Shown piece after piece: positions 29,189 through 37,949 of a stretch of 37,949 bases of DNA; within the stretch, counting starts at the first letter, position 1, and each line of letters starts with the position of its first letter. The notes under the pieces were generated by a model. That model worked only from the letters and a program-made list of their open reading frames with translations. It was not told the DNA's origin and searched no databases. The stretch lies in the NCBI GenBank assembly GCA_003427395.1, contig BFEA01000234.1, positions 60,991 through 98,939 of the forward strand, in the 5' to 3' direction. The translations under genes were made by a program, and so were the position numbers. This DNA comes from Chara braunii (Eukaryota > Streptophyta > Charophyceae > Charales > Characeae).

Positions 29189-29701
29189 GGGCCTCGCCAC
29201 ACCACTGTCGAAAGGCAATAAAATTCGACGGCTGTTAGTAGAAATTCGACAGCCTCCATTCGACAGTTTGCCCCCCTTTAGCCACACAGCACTGTAGAGT
29301 GGATGCACTTGTGAAAGCAAGATGGGAAAAGGCAATAAAATTCGACGGCTGTTAGTAGAAATTTGACAGCCTCCATTCGACAGTTTGCCCTCCTTTAGCC
29401 ACACAGCACTGTAGAGTGGATGCACTTGTGAAAGCAAGATGGGAAAAACCAATGCGCCTGAGGGTACGACAAGCATAAGTCCATCCCGACCTTACCCCCA
29501 CTCGGAGAACTCGATGGCGCAGCCGAGGAATGTCGAAAGCATCGGAGTAGCAGGCTGGGGGTTCAACAACTTTCGACAGGAGGTGTCGAGAAGCATTCCC
29601 TGACAACTGGCGAATTTTCTTTCCGTCTCCGACTTCGACAGCCTATGTGGCGAAGAGAAACTGTCGAAAATCGCATTTTCGACAGTGGTGTGGCGAGGCC
29701 C
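29189..29701. mobile_element. PIF/Harbinger-like MITE, copy 1 (TAA target duplication)
   Basis: The left end GGGCCTCGCCACACCACTGT (continuing CGAAA) at 29189 and its exact reverse complement ending GGCGAGGCCC at 29701 form a 25-bp perfect terminal repeat. TAA flanks both sides (29186-29188, 29702-29704). A 3-bp TWA duplication with GG-starting TIRs is typical of PIF/Harbinger elements. The 513-bp interior has repeated TTCGACAG motifs and a 117-bp tandem duplication but no transposase. Confidence 0.88.
29214..29447. repeat. Tandem 117-bp duplication inside PIF/Harbinger-like MITE copy 1
   Basis: The unit starting GGCAATAAAATTCGACGGCT occurs at 29214 and 29331 and is nearly identical over its length, ending with GAAAGCAAGATGGGAAAA. 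Confidence 0.93.
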
Positions 29702-29892
29702 TAACTCGCTGTCGTTGGTGATGGCGTCTCGGAGGAGTATCAACCATTGATGGTAGTGCGAGCTCAATCCCAGATCTCAAGTATGACGCGTGGCTTACGT
29801 GGGCAAGGTCCCACAACAGACTCGACTAGATGTTACGCAGACAAGGCCACGCCGCGAGGTTTCTCGCGCTGTCTCCAGACTGTGAAGAGTAA

Positions 29893-30057
29893 GGGCCTTG
29901 CCACACCACTGTTGAAACGAAAAAAGAATGAGTGCATCTTCACGCAAAAAGTGGCAAAATGCATCGATTACTATAAACACCAAAGGATGCATCTTCCGTC
30001 TTTCTGAGGAAGATGCATTCTTTCCTTTGGCGTTTCGACAGTTGTGTGGCGAGGCCC
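29893..30057. mobile_element. PIF/Harbinger-like MITE, copy 2 (TAA target duplication)
   Basis: The left end GGGCCTTGCCACACCACTGT (then TGAAACG) at 29893 pairs with the right end CGTTTCGACAGTTGTGTGGC..GGCCC ending 30057. TAA flanks both sides (29890-29892, 30058-30060). The 165-bp element is almost entirely self-complementary: GAATG(A)GTGCATCTTC and GGAAGATGCATTC recur in inverted order inside. It shares its termini with copy 1 but is much shorter. Confidence 0.87.
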
Positions 30058-30060
30058 TAA

Positions 30061-30917
30061 TTCAGTACCTGGCAAGTATTGTGCTCCTCGATCCTTCCCA
30101 TGGCTGTCGCCCCAGAGAACGACTTTCCTCTTCCCTCCCCAATTATGACCTTACTATCTACGAATCCCCCTCGGCGGCGGCCATCCGCGGCCGCGGCCTA
30201 GACCCGTGGACGTGTCCGCGCGGCCGTGCGCCTTTGCGGCCGAATGGCGGCCAGTGGGGAGGGGGGGTTGGGATTTGGGAAGCGCCATGGGGCGGCGCAA
30301 CCCCAGCCCCACCCCCTCAAACAAAAAAAAAACAAAAAAAAAAAACTAATTTTTGGGTGGGGGGGTTTGGGTGAGTGAAGGTATTTCAAAAAAAATAAAA
30401 ATAAAAAAAACAGAGCTCTTTTTTTCTTTTTTTTTCCGTTGATTGATTGATTGATTGATTGATTGGCCCCACAGGCGCACACACACACGCACACACAGGT
30501 AGGATTGTATATTTCCATGTTCAGTCCCTTAGAGACTACATTCTGGAGATTTCTCCTGTGTTTCGTAGTGGGAGTTTGATAAGCCTCTATCTACGCATGC
30601 AAATCAAAGGTGCTTTCTTTTGGTGAGGCGTCTATGGTAGATAATATGTATTTCCTGGACTGCACTCGTACATCGCTCAAGAATCAGTACGACAACTCGA
30701 ACTCAAGGCAGCCAGTGAACTGGAGGAGCAGCAAGAGCTTGCGCAGCCTGTTTGACCCGCACAAGGGGGGAACTAAGTGGCTAGGAGGTCTAACTAGATC
30801 GCAGGATGGGTGCCGTAAGATTTCCCTTAGCTCATCTGATGAATCGGAATAGATCATTTCAAATCAATGGGAATTCTTCACGAGAAAGAAACGATGTGTG
30901 TTTGTGTGTGTAGGTAG

Positions 30918-30974
<57 letters not shown>

Positions 30975-31135
30975 AGATAACGTAAAAAAAGGCTGAACAG
31001 GGAGGATTAGCATAGAATACACAGAATAATTGGGTTGTAGTGAATACCAGAGTTAGTTCATTTAGAGTCGCAGAGCTTCTGGTAGTTTAGAAATAGGGGG
31101 TGAGTCCAAGTGATCAACTAGAGGACATGTCGTGC

Positions 31136-31196
<61 letters not shown>

Positions 31197-31753
31197 TCTC
31201 AGAGAGAGAGAGAGAGAGGAACACGGGGAGAATGGCATGACAAGCGCCCAACCCCCCTGGTGCAGGGAGAACAGTCGGAACAGGACGGACATTGCAGAAA
31301 GAAGAATACATGGTTGCAAGCGGGTGAAGACTGGCAGATATGAGACGGCGGGTAAGACGGAACGGGTTAAGGGTTGCAGACCTTCTAATTTTGATTCACC
31401 TAGAAAGAGCTTGCCATATCTGTGCAAGAAAGAAATAGATCGATTTCAAAAGATATGGGGGACGCTGGACCTGCTTTCCAGCACAACAGAACCGACGCTT
31501 TTGGTTCTCTTCTAGATTGACCTCCATCTGGTTCGGGGTTCACATTCAGATCTGGCAGTTATTCAGGCTTAGAGGATCAGGAAGGTCTGATATGCAGAGA
31601 CCTACCAGAAGCCAAGCTGGGTAATGCTCCCAGTAGTTCATTTCCCCAGGTAGACTGTGAGTACCCCGGCCTCAATACTTAATCTGTAATGGAATATCAT
31701 GAATCTTGCTCTTACCAAAAAAAAAAAAAAAAAAAAAAAGCGCTCGCCACTTT

Positions 31754-31828
<75 letters not shown>

Positions 31829-31976
31829 CCCGAGTCCCGACACGACGGCCGACCCCTGTAAATATGACATCTGGTCTGACACCACCGGCGCGTGTTTTTT
31901 TTGGCCATTTGAATGATTTGATACTCAAGGGCGACATGAACTTACTTACCCCGTCTTTACTACTATCTATACGGCG
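30061..31976. other. Low-complexity region without recognised genes
   Basis: It holds a GGCGGC/CGCGGCCG-rich block (about 30172-30265), six GATT units (30441-30464), a GA run (30919-30972), a GT-then-GA run (31138-31220), and an A run of 23 (31717-31739) facing T runs (31756-31828). Small open frames, e.g. 30610-30852, have no recognisable domain. Confidence 0.55.
31717..31828. repeat. A-run facing long T-run
   Basis: Twenty-three A (31717-31739), a 16-bp spacer, then T runs broken by one C (31788) to 31828. This could be two abutting retroelement tails in opposite orientation or a mononucleotide expansion. No coding remnant is seen beside it. Confidence 0.85.
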
Positions 31977-32075
31977 TTGGTGGGGTTGGTGGGGTTGGTG
32001 GGGTTGGTGGGGTTGGTGGGGTTGGTGGGGTTGGTGGGGTTGGTGGGGTAGCTGGGGTAGCTGGGGTAGCTGGGG
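31977..32075. repeat. G-rich 9-bp minisatellite (TTGGTGGGG)8(TAGCTGGGG)3
   Basis: Eight exact TTGGTGGGG units (31977-32048) pass into three exact TAGCTGGGG units (32049-32075). The change of unit without loss of period shows that one variant spread locally. Regular GGGG tracts every 9 bp are expected to favour G-quadruplexes on the plus strand. Confidence 0.97.
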
Positions 32076-32201
32076 CATGTGGGGCTGGGTAGCAAATCGC
32101 TACTTACTGTATATCTTTCCGGGCTGAGCGCAGGGAGCTCACACTGCTCCTCGTCAGTAGAACAATACATCGATTCTTTTCTGTTTTGGGTAACTTCAGT
32201 A

Positions 32202-32373
32202 GAGTCACAAAACCGAGTTATAATTGCACTATGGGGCAACATACCATTTGCAATTGCACTCCGGAGTCCGGGCACCCTACCTGGCCAGAAAGCTGGGTTG
32301 TATACATTGCCCGAACTGCATTTCGAAACTGTGTCTTGGCCCATAGTGCAGTTATAACTCATTTCTGTGACTC
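32202..32373. mobile_element. Small TIR element (MITE), family unknown
   Basis: GAGTCACAAAACCGAGTTAT..TTGCACTATGGG at 32202 and the inverse CCCATAGTGCAGTTATAACTC..TGTGACTC ending 32373 make about 36-bp terminal repeats with several mismatches. The 172-bp length and lack of coding fit a MITE. No clear target duplication was found. Confidence 0.7.
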
Positions 32374-33843
32374 CCGGGGAGTTTCCCCTTTATTTTTCTG
32401 TGTTTTTTTTTTACCCCATGGGACCCGAGCCCGAAGTGGAACACATCACCCGAACACCGTTCAACCTCCCAGGCTTCCCTAAACCCTAAACCCCAGTTTC
32501 CCTTACCCTAACCCCGGTATCCATTTTTTGCCCAATCAGATTGAAGCTGGCGTCCGTGATGTCCCTATCTTCAGTAATATGCAGTGCTCTTCCAGCTGAT
32601 GAAAGTTGTTCGAAATGACGTGGAATCACAAGAGCGGCGGCCTATTTGCCCGCGGCCTAGGCTGGGGGTGTCACGTAGCGCAGGGGTGCGTCAGCTCAGC
32701 TCGGAGTGATGATCATAGCGATCTTTCAATTTATATTTTCTTTTTGGTTATTTTAAAAAGCATGAGTGCTCTGTGGCATCATCATCTACCTGACCTGCAG
32801 CAGGTAATTTACAGTTATTCAATCGGGAGGTAATTTTTGTCCATCAGGACCCCAACTCATGGCTGGTTATGAAAAGTACTTGTACCAAAAAAATGGACTC
32901 TTCAGCCACATAGGGTGGGTAGCTGCTCTTTGCAGTCTATAAAATACAATACTCTTTCCTGGTGGCACCCACTGGTAAATGTTTCTAATCTCAGTTATGA
33001 TCCAGATACATTTGTGCTGAGTTATTATACGGAGTGAGGCCCATAATGAGTTACGGTAAAGCAACATACCGATCATAAGTGCAAGCACTCACATGCAATG
33101 AACAAGACGAGAACAAGACAGATGCACAAGAGAAAAAGGAGAAGAGGAAGAGAACAGAATATATAGAGTAAACCCTCCAGCACAGCAATTAAAATAATCA
33201 ATGAAGCACACACGGAAGTGATGCAGAGCACAAAAGGTGCCGAGTGCCACAGACATGAAAGCATAACTGGCCGGAAGCACCCCGTGAAAGCTGCATTGTT
33301 TCCGGAAGCAGACATGTCGGGCACCTGAGGTATGCAAGGGTTCTGGTACCGTTCTGCTAGTTTTCACACGACTTTCTGTCGTGTAACACCTACATGTATG
33401 ATGTTTACAACTCCACAAAAAAAAAAAAAAAAGCACGACTGTGCCAGACTGTTTATGTGCTTGTGTGTTGTCAGGGACGCTATACAGAGCTCAATAAAAA
33501 AGAACCAAAAAAACATGACTCAGCCAGACTGTTAACTATTGGGTTCGACTATGACTGAGTCATCAAGGGGGTGAACCCCAACAGTCTGCCCAGGACGCAT
33601 ATTAAGGACTCACTGTGTGTGTGTTTGTGTGTGTGCAGTCCTGTTTTGTATTTGTCTTTTTTCCAGAATTTTTTCCTTTCTCTAAAAATTCACCACACTT
33701 GTCCACGAGAGAGAGAGAGAGAGAGAGAGGGTGGGGTGGAGTGGGGGGAGGGGGGAGGGATTGGGCAACACAGGGCTTGTGGGGATGCCATGCGTGTGGG
33801 TGTAGGTGTGTGTGTATTCATGTGAGAGAGAGAGGGAGTGAAA
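32374..33843. other. No gene recognised
   Basis: The stretch contains a telomere-like motif (32477-32494), small hairpins (ACACGAC/GTCGTGT at about 33365-33383; ATGACTCAG/CTGAGTCAT at 33515-33523 and 33555-33563) and short GT and GA microsatellites (33615-33730). No convincing ORF. Confidence 0.5.
32477..32494 (-). repeat. Short interstitial telomere-like repeat
   Basis: CCCTAAACCCTAAACCCC carries just over two units of the plant-type TTTAGGG telomere repeat, with a degenerate ACCCTAACCCC close by (about 32505-32515). It is too short to be a telomere. Confidence 0.6.
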
Positions 33844-33850
33844 CAGACAG

Positions 33851-33917
<67 letters not shown>

Positions 33918-33919
33918 GG
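33844..33919. repeat. (CAGA)n tetranucleotide microsatellite
   Basis: About 19 near-perfect ACAG/CAGA units with one substitution near the left end. It lies about 180 bp left of the hAT fragment. Confidence 0.96.
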
Positions 33920-34099
33920 CCGACACGCAGACAGGCAGAGGCCTGTAAAACATTTTTCTGCTCCGAAACTTCCAAAACGTGCTGTTTCTGCAATTACCCC
34001 TATTATGGGCCCTATTATCCCCTATATATATGGTCAAGCAGAGAGCTGCCCAGAAACCCGTAGGCAGAGAGGGAGAAGAGGACAACAAACGAAGGGCTG

Positions 34100-36277
34100 T
34101 GACAAACTGCTTCGTCCGAGTTCCACCGACTCATCATGGAGTTGCTCAGGCGGATGGATCGTGGAGGACAGTACATGTCCCTCATGATTGAGTGGACGCA
34201 GGATCTTGTCCGCCGTGTCACGGACGCATGCGCCCCTTTGGGGAAGTCGTTCGCCGACCAGATCATCAGGCGTGTGCAGGCTCGCACACAACACATGCTT
34301 GAGCCGGCTCACTGCGCAGGGTTCTTACTGAACCCCCGCAGGCGACACGTTCGCTACTTTTCGGGCCAGGTGGAGCGGTACGATGCTTGGCTTGTGGGGC
34401 AAGCCAAGAGGTACATTCTGATGCAGACGGGATTCGAGTTGAAGGGTGCGGAGTATATCCTTGCATGTCGGCAGTTTGAGGACTTCCACATTCAGCAGGG
34501 CAGGTTCGGGGATTGGGGCGGGCCGGAGGGGCGTGCTCGTGGGCGCGCGTGCAGCGAGGACAGCGAGACGATTGAGTGCGCGTCTTGGTGGTCTCAGTTC
34601 GGGTCGGGTGCGCCAGAGTTGCAGCGTTGCGCTCTTCGGGTGATGCACATGTGGTCTTGCGCCTCTCCAGCGGAGAGGAACTGGGCAGTCCACGAGGGCA
34701 TTCACACGAAGAAGCGCAACCAGTTGGCCTTCGAGAAGGTCGTTCAACTCGTTGAGATCACCGTAAATGTGCGGTTGACTGAGTGTCGGCGGGCTGGATG
34801 CGGTTATGTGTTGCCATGGCAGCGGGACGAGGGCATGCTGGATTGCCAGGCAGGACTCGAGTTGGAGCCTGTGCGCTTGGGGACTCGCAGGGGGATGACG
34901 GAGGAGGAGATTGCTCGTCAGGTTGCACTTGTTACCCGGGATCCCATCGGGGCGTCCGCACCACCATCGGCTGATGCCATTTTCGATAGACGTGCTTGCA
35001 TTTTTCGGCCCTACCCCAGGGAGGACGACTCAGACGAGGAGCCGGCACCCGAGGCGGCAGATGACCCTTCGCTCCGCATTCCCCGCAAGATCGACGAGAC
35101 GCACGAGGATCCCGACTCCGAGGAGATGAGGGCACACACTGCAGGACGGGCAGCGGACCGGGCGGAGAGGGAGATGCTGGGGGGAGACGAGGACTTTTGG
35201 GGCCCATTCGGTGAGGTCGCTTCCACAGGCGGCCCAGAGGCGCAGGCGACGACCCCCACTCCGACAACGCGGGATTCGTCCATGCCGCCACCTCCTGCTC
35301 CGAGTCCTGCACCACCATCGCCGGACAGGGAGGAGTTGGGGTCCTCTTTGCCTCAGTGCGGCCTTCTCCACAGAGGCGGGGCAGTTCGCCAGCTTAGGTT
35401 ACGATCACCTTCCCTAGGGATATTGCAGGAGGAGGGGGCACCGTTGGCAGCAGCAGTGGAGAGTTCGGTGGCACCAGCCGTGCCGGACCCGACGATCGCA
35501 GTCGTGGTGGAGGAGATAGCAGCAGCAACAGCAGCAGCAGTGCTGGAGGAGGATCCACCATCGGCAGGAGGAGATGCAGCAGTGGAGGGGCAGGTGGCAG
35601 CAGCAGGAGGAGCAGGTGGAGGAGCAGCAGCAGTGGAGGTTGAGGTGGCAGCAGCAGTGGAGGAGGAGGAGGCACCGTCGACAGCTGCAGTGGAGGAGGA
35701 GATAGCCGCACAGGCCGAGGTGCAGCGTGGGGGCGATGACGAGCGCCTCATGCAGCAGTTCCTCACGGAGGAGCTCGATCCGGTCATAGCAGGTATGACC
35801 CCGGGTGTGGCGAGGGGGTTTGGGATTTCATATTCGGAGATGGGGACCCACTTAGACTTAGATTTGTCGATGGACCTTCCACCTAGTTGCGGCGGGGCAA
35901 CATCGACGGACCGGGCTCCATCGAGGGACGAGGCGCCAGGGCAGACTTCGACGCAGACCGCGAGAGAGAGGACGACGACTGAGTCTCCAGATGCAGCACA
36001 CGACATCATGGAGCGAGAGAGGGCTCGACTTTTGGCATCGACTTACCCGCGTGCTCAGGCGTTCGCACGGGCCGTAGAGGAGGCCTGGCATCGAGAGATA
36101 GGGGGGGATTGTGTGCAGGGTGGGGTGGTGGCAGGGGAGGACGTTGCGGAGGGAGTGGCAGCAGAGCCGGTACCCGAGGCTATGCCGGGTGGAGAAGAGG
36201 CATTGCTGTGGAGGGACGGCCTCAGGCGGTGGATAAGGTTGTGCAGGCAGGACAGCGATGAGTCGAGGGGGCTATAG
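34100..36277 (+). pseudogene. hAT transposase, C-terminal part with dimerisation domain and long low-complexity tail
   Basis: Coding similarity starts near 34105; the ATG at 34136 is internal to the family alignment, because LLRRMDRGG and the following EW..Q segment match residues deep inside the first hAT copy. The signature hAT C-terminal region is clear at residues about 150-213 of this frame (WWSQFGSGAPELQRCALRVM, SCASPAERNWAVHE, LAFEKVVQLVEI). This region normally ends a hAT transposase. Here about 500 further residues follow: acidic, Pro/Ser-rich, and an Ala/Glu/Val block encoded by GCA/GGA-rich repeats (about 35440-35710). The frame stops at TAG 36275-36277. The catalytic domain is absent, so it is a 5'-truncated copy. 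It could alternatively be a 3' exon of a larger gene model, but no upstream exon is visible. Confidence 0.75.
35440..35710 (+). repeat. GCA/GGA-rich trinucleotide region in hAT tail
   Basis: Degenerate GCAGCAGTGGAGG-like repeats encode alternating Ala, Glu, Val and Gly. The reading frame stays open, as expected of triplet-based expansion. Confidence 0.8.
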
Positions 36278-36372
36278 ACGCACGGCACGAGGTCCAAGAG
36301 ACAGTGACGGGTCCAGTCGTTCCGTTCTCGGGACTGCACTTGGTTTAGGCCCGACAGCCGCAGGCAGTTCAG

Positions 36373-37533
36373 ATGGCAGTGCATGGTGTGCCACCTCCCG
36401 TTATCACGGATTTGGGGTCCGAGCTGGTGGTTGTGCCCCCACGTCTTCCTAGCCACTTTGCTCCGCAGGACGTCCGTCGTCATTTGGATGCAGAGGAGTT
36501 GGCGAGAGAGGTTGTGGGCGATGTTACTCGATTGGACCGACGGATCTTCGACCGGAGGCTCGAGCATCCAGCATGGCAGACGATCCCTTCGGTTCCATGG
36601 GGTCTTGCATCGCCCGTGTGGTCTGGGTCTACCTCCACCGGAGGACATACCGTGGGACATGTTCCAGGGGTTTCAGGTGGCGTGACGGAGACAGCGCCAC
36701 GCACAGGAGACATGCCACCCCCTCCTTCCAGAGCACCTGTAGGTGATCCATCATCGTCGCCCACAGGCAGAGGCTCTCGATCCCCACACACGCCTGGGAG
36801 ATGTAGGATTCGTGACACGACAGCAGTTCAACAGGACGTGTGTGACACGATGATATTCGGGAGGACAGACATAGATTTGGATTCCACCCGCCGTGTCACG
36901 GAGCACACTGCACGCCTTCAGCTGGGCTTGGGAGGAGGAGGCGCCAGGACGACCGCGGCGAGGGAGGTACCGGCATCAGGTTGTGAGCCTCAGCGAGGTT
37001 GCGGCAGAGGAGTGTCCACCGAGACCTTGGAGTACGCTCTGAGAGCAGCGACGCGTGCCGTGCAGGAGCAGACTCCACGCAAGCATGGAGTGCCTCCTTG
37101 TCCATGCCCTGTGCCTGCAGAGGGAGGCGCAGCACTTGGAGAGAGTTCGGGGGCGGAGGGGTTGGGGATGCCTCGTGGATCCCGCCGTGAGCAGACCATT
37201 GCAGAGGCTAGTGCGAGGGTTGCTGTGTTGAGGAGGGGAGGAGGCCCAGTCACCATCGAGGAGGATGATCCTTATACGGATGCGGCTGTGCGGGAGGCGG
37301 ACGAGGACTATGAGGGCGAGGAGGGGGGAGAGGAGGAGAGCAGGAGCGGTTCCGATGGTGACGACGACAACGACTACGATGAGCCCCCACCTCCCCCAGG
37401 ACCCCCACCGACGCGCGCATCTAGACGCTCCGCTGCACGGACTTCTTCATCCTCACGAGGGAGGAAGAGGTCGACATCCGGCACTCGAGGGGGTACGAGG
37501 AGACACAGCGGGAAGGAGAAGAAGGGTCGTTGA
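36373..37533 (+). pseudogene. Continuation of the hAT-associated tail in another frame
   Basis: From the ATG at 36373 a frame different from 34136-36277 is open for 386 residues to a TGA at 37531-37533. It contains Pro/Ser/Thr-rich low complexity, an acidic block (TIEEDDPYTDAAVREADEDY then Glu/Gly/Asp runs), a Pro run, and a strongly basic end (SRGRKRSTSGTRGGTRRHSG, KEKKGR) that looks like a nuclear localisation signal. Composition and codon bias continue those of the preceding ORF, so one frameshift between about 36240 and 36373 probably split a single tail. It might instead be a separate gene; no domain is recognised. Confidence 0.5.
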
Positions 37534-37949
37534 CCGATGAGGCCAACACTCCGCTTCTCCCCTACTCGCATTGTACGTCGTCATGTTGTGCGGTCGTACT
37601 TTTTTTGGTCGTCACTCAGTGGTTGTGTGCGTGCTTTACTTGTTGGTGTGTATGATTTTGGTAGCAGTAGGGTGTTCGTAGAGTATGATTTTGGTGCCAG
37701 TAGGGTGTTCGTAGAGTGTCGTTGGTTGCAGCAGACTGAGTTCAGACTGTACAGTTTTTTTTTTCTTGTATGATTTAGGCAGCTACGACACGACTTGTAG
37801 ACTACTGTTTCTTGTATTTTTTTCGACATGTGGTGCCAGTGCATTCATTAGCAGTAGCCTGTAGGATACATTGTATCATGTTGCATTTGCATGTGTGATA
37901 TTAGTGTCAGCCTGTCAGGTACTTCGCATCGTTCACGACTTTTCATGTA
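37534..37949. other. Non-coding, downstream of hAT tail; 33-bp tandem repeat
   Basis: No gene. Two copies of a 33-bp unit starting GTATGATTTTGGT lie at 37650-37682 and 37683-37715, differing at two bases. The sequence is T-rich, consistent with a 3' UTR. No terminal inverted repeat of the hAT element was found before the window ends. Confidence 0.6.

Noticed and set aside
33541-33600. tRNA-like GGTTCGA motif
   Set aside because: No cloverleaf or acceptor stem could be drawn around it.
33830-34088. Cys/Val/Ser-rich frame resembling a repeated Cys protein
   Set aside because: It is the translation of the CAGA microsatellite.
35353-36009. 218-codon minus-strand Ser/Ala/Pro-rich frame
   Set aside because: Antisense of the triplet-repeat tail of the hAT ORF.

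Overview
The window looks like repeat-dense nuclear DNA of a plant-lineage eukaryote. It holds plant-type L1 LINEs, a BED/hAT transposase, a Ty3-type integrase, MITEs, long GA/GT/AC microsatellites, a short TTTAGGG-type telomere-like motif, assembly gaps and almost no intact gene. The overall character resembles a charophyte alga such as Chara braunii. That is an inference from style, not something the sequence proves. I found no convincing intact single-copy host gene, tRNA, rRNA or CRISPR array.

Layout. 1-724: microsatellite and short duplications. 725-5325 (+): LINE A, a decayed L1-type element with ORF1 (N-terminal domain, Cys/His knuckle, charged linker with GPEP repeats, C-terminal domain) and ORF2 (endonuclease and the start of the reverse transcriptase), cut off inside the RT. 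5326-6289: low-complexity DNA with two hairpins. 6290-7987 (+): N-terminal two-thirds of a hAT transposase pseudogene. 8009-9217 (+): Ty3-type integrase fragment, followed head-to-tail by three unrecognised ORFs (9214-11185); the first two are joined by ATGA stop/start overlaps. 12313-12497: a candidate TATA/CCAAT promoter, possibly in an LTR. 12883-12998: N gap in a CT repeat. 13589-14128 (+): an unrecognised ORF with one stop. 14421-14657 (-): the 5' end of a third LINE copy. 15663-17295: two Mutator-like MITEs, one with a 9-bp target duplication. 17331-24747 (-): nearly full-length LINE B. 25780-25859: end of a third MITE of that family. 26194-28200: microsatellites, a fold-back element and AT palindromes. 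28218-29095: three tandem ~320-bp repeats. 29189-30057: two PIF/Harbinger-like MITEs with TAA target duplications. 31977-32373: a G-rich 9-bp minisatellite and another TIR element. 34100-37533 (+): C-terminal part of a second hAT copy, carrying the dimerisation domain and a very long low-complexity tail.

How it fits together: the two LINEs and the 14.5-kb fragment are one family, because ORF1 and ORF2 align domain by domain, including an atypical CX2CX4HX6C knuckle and a 14-17 nt ORF1/ORF2 overlap. The two hAT pieces are separate broken copies of one family, since both contain the same LLRRMDRGG segment. The short MITEs have no matching transposase here and would need one encoded elsewhere. 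Several frame breaks trace to local tandem duplications (19 bp in LINE A, 64 bp in LINE B), so replication slippage is a main route of decay. The most unusual coding signal is the ORF chain after the Ty3 integrase.
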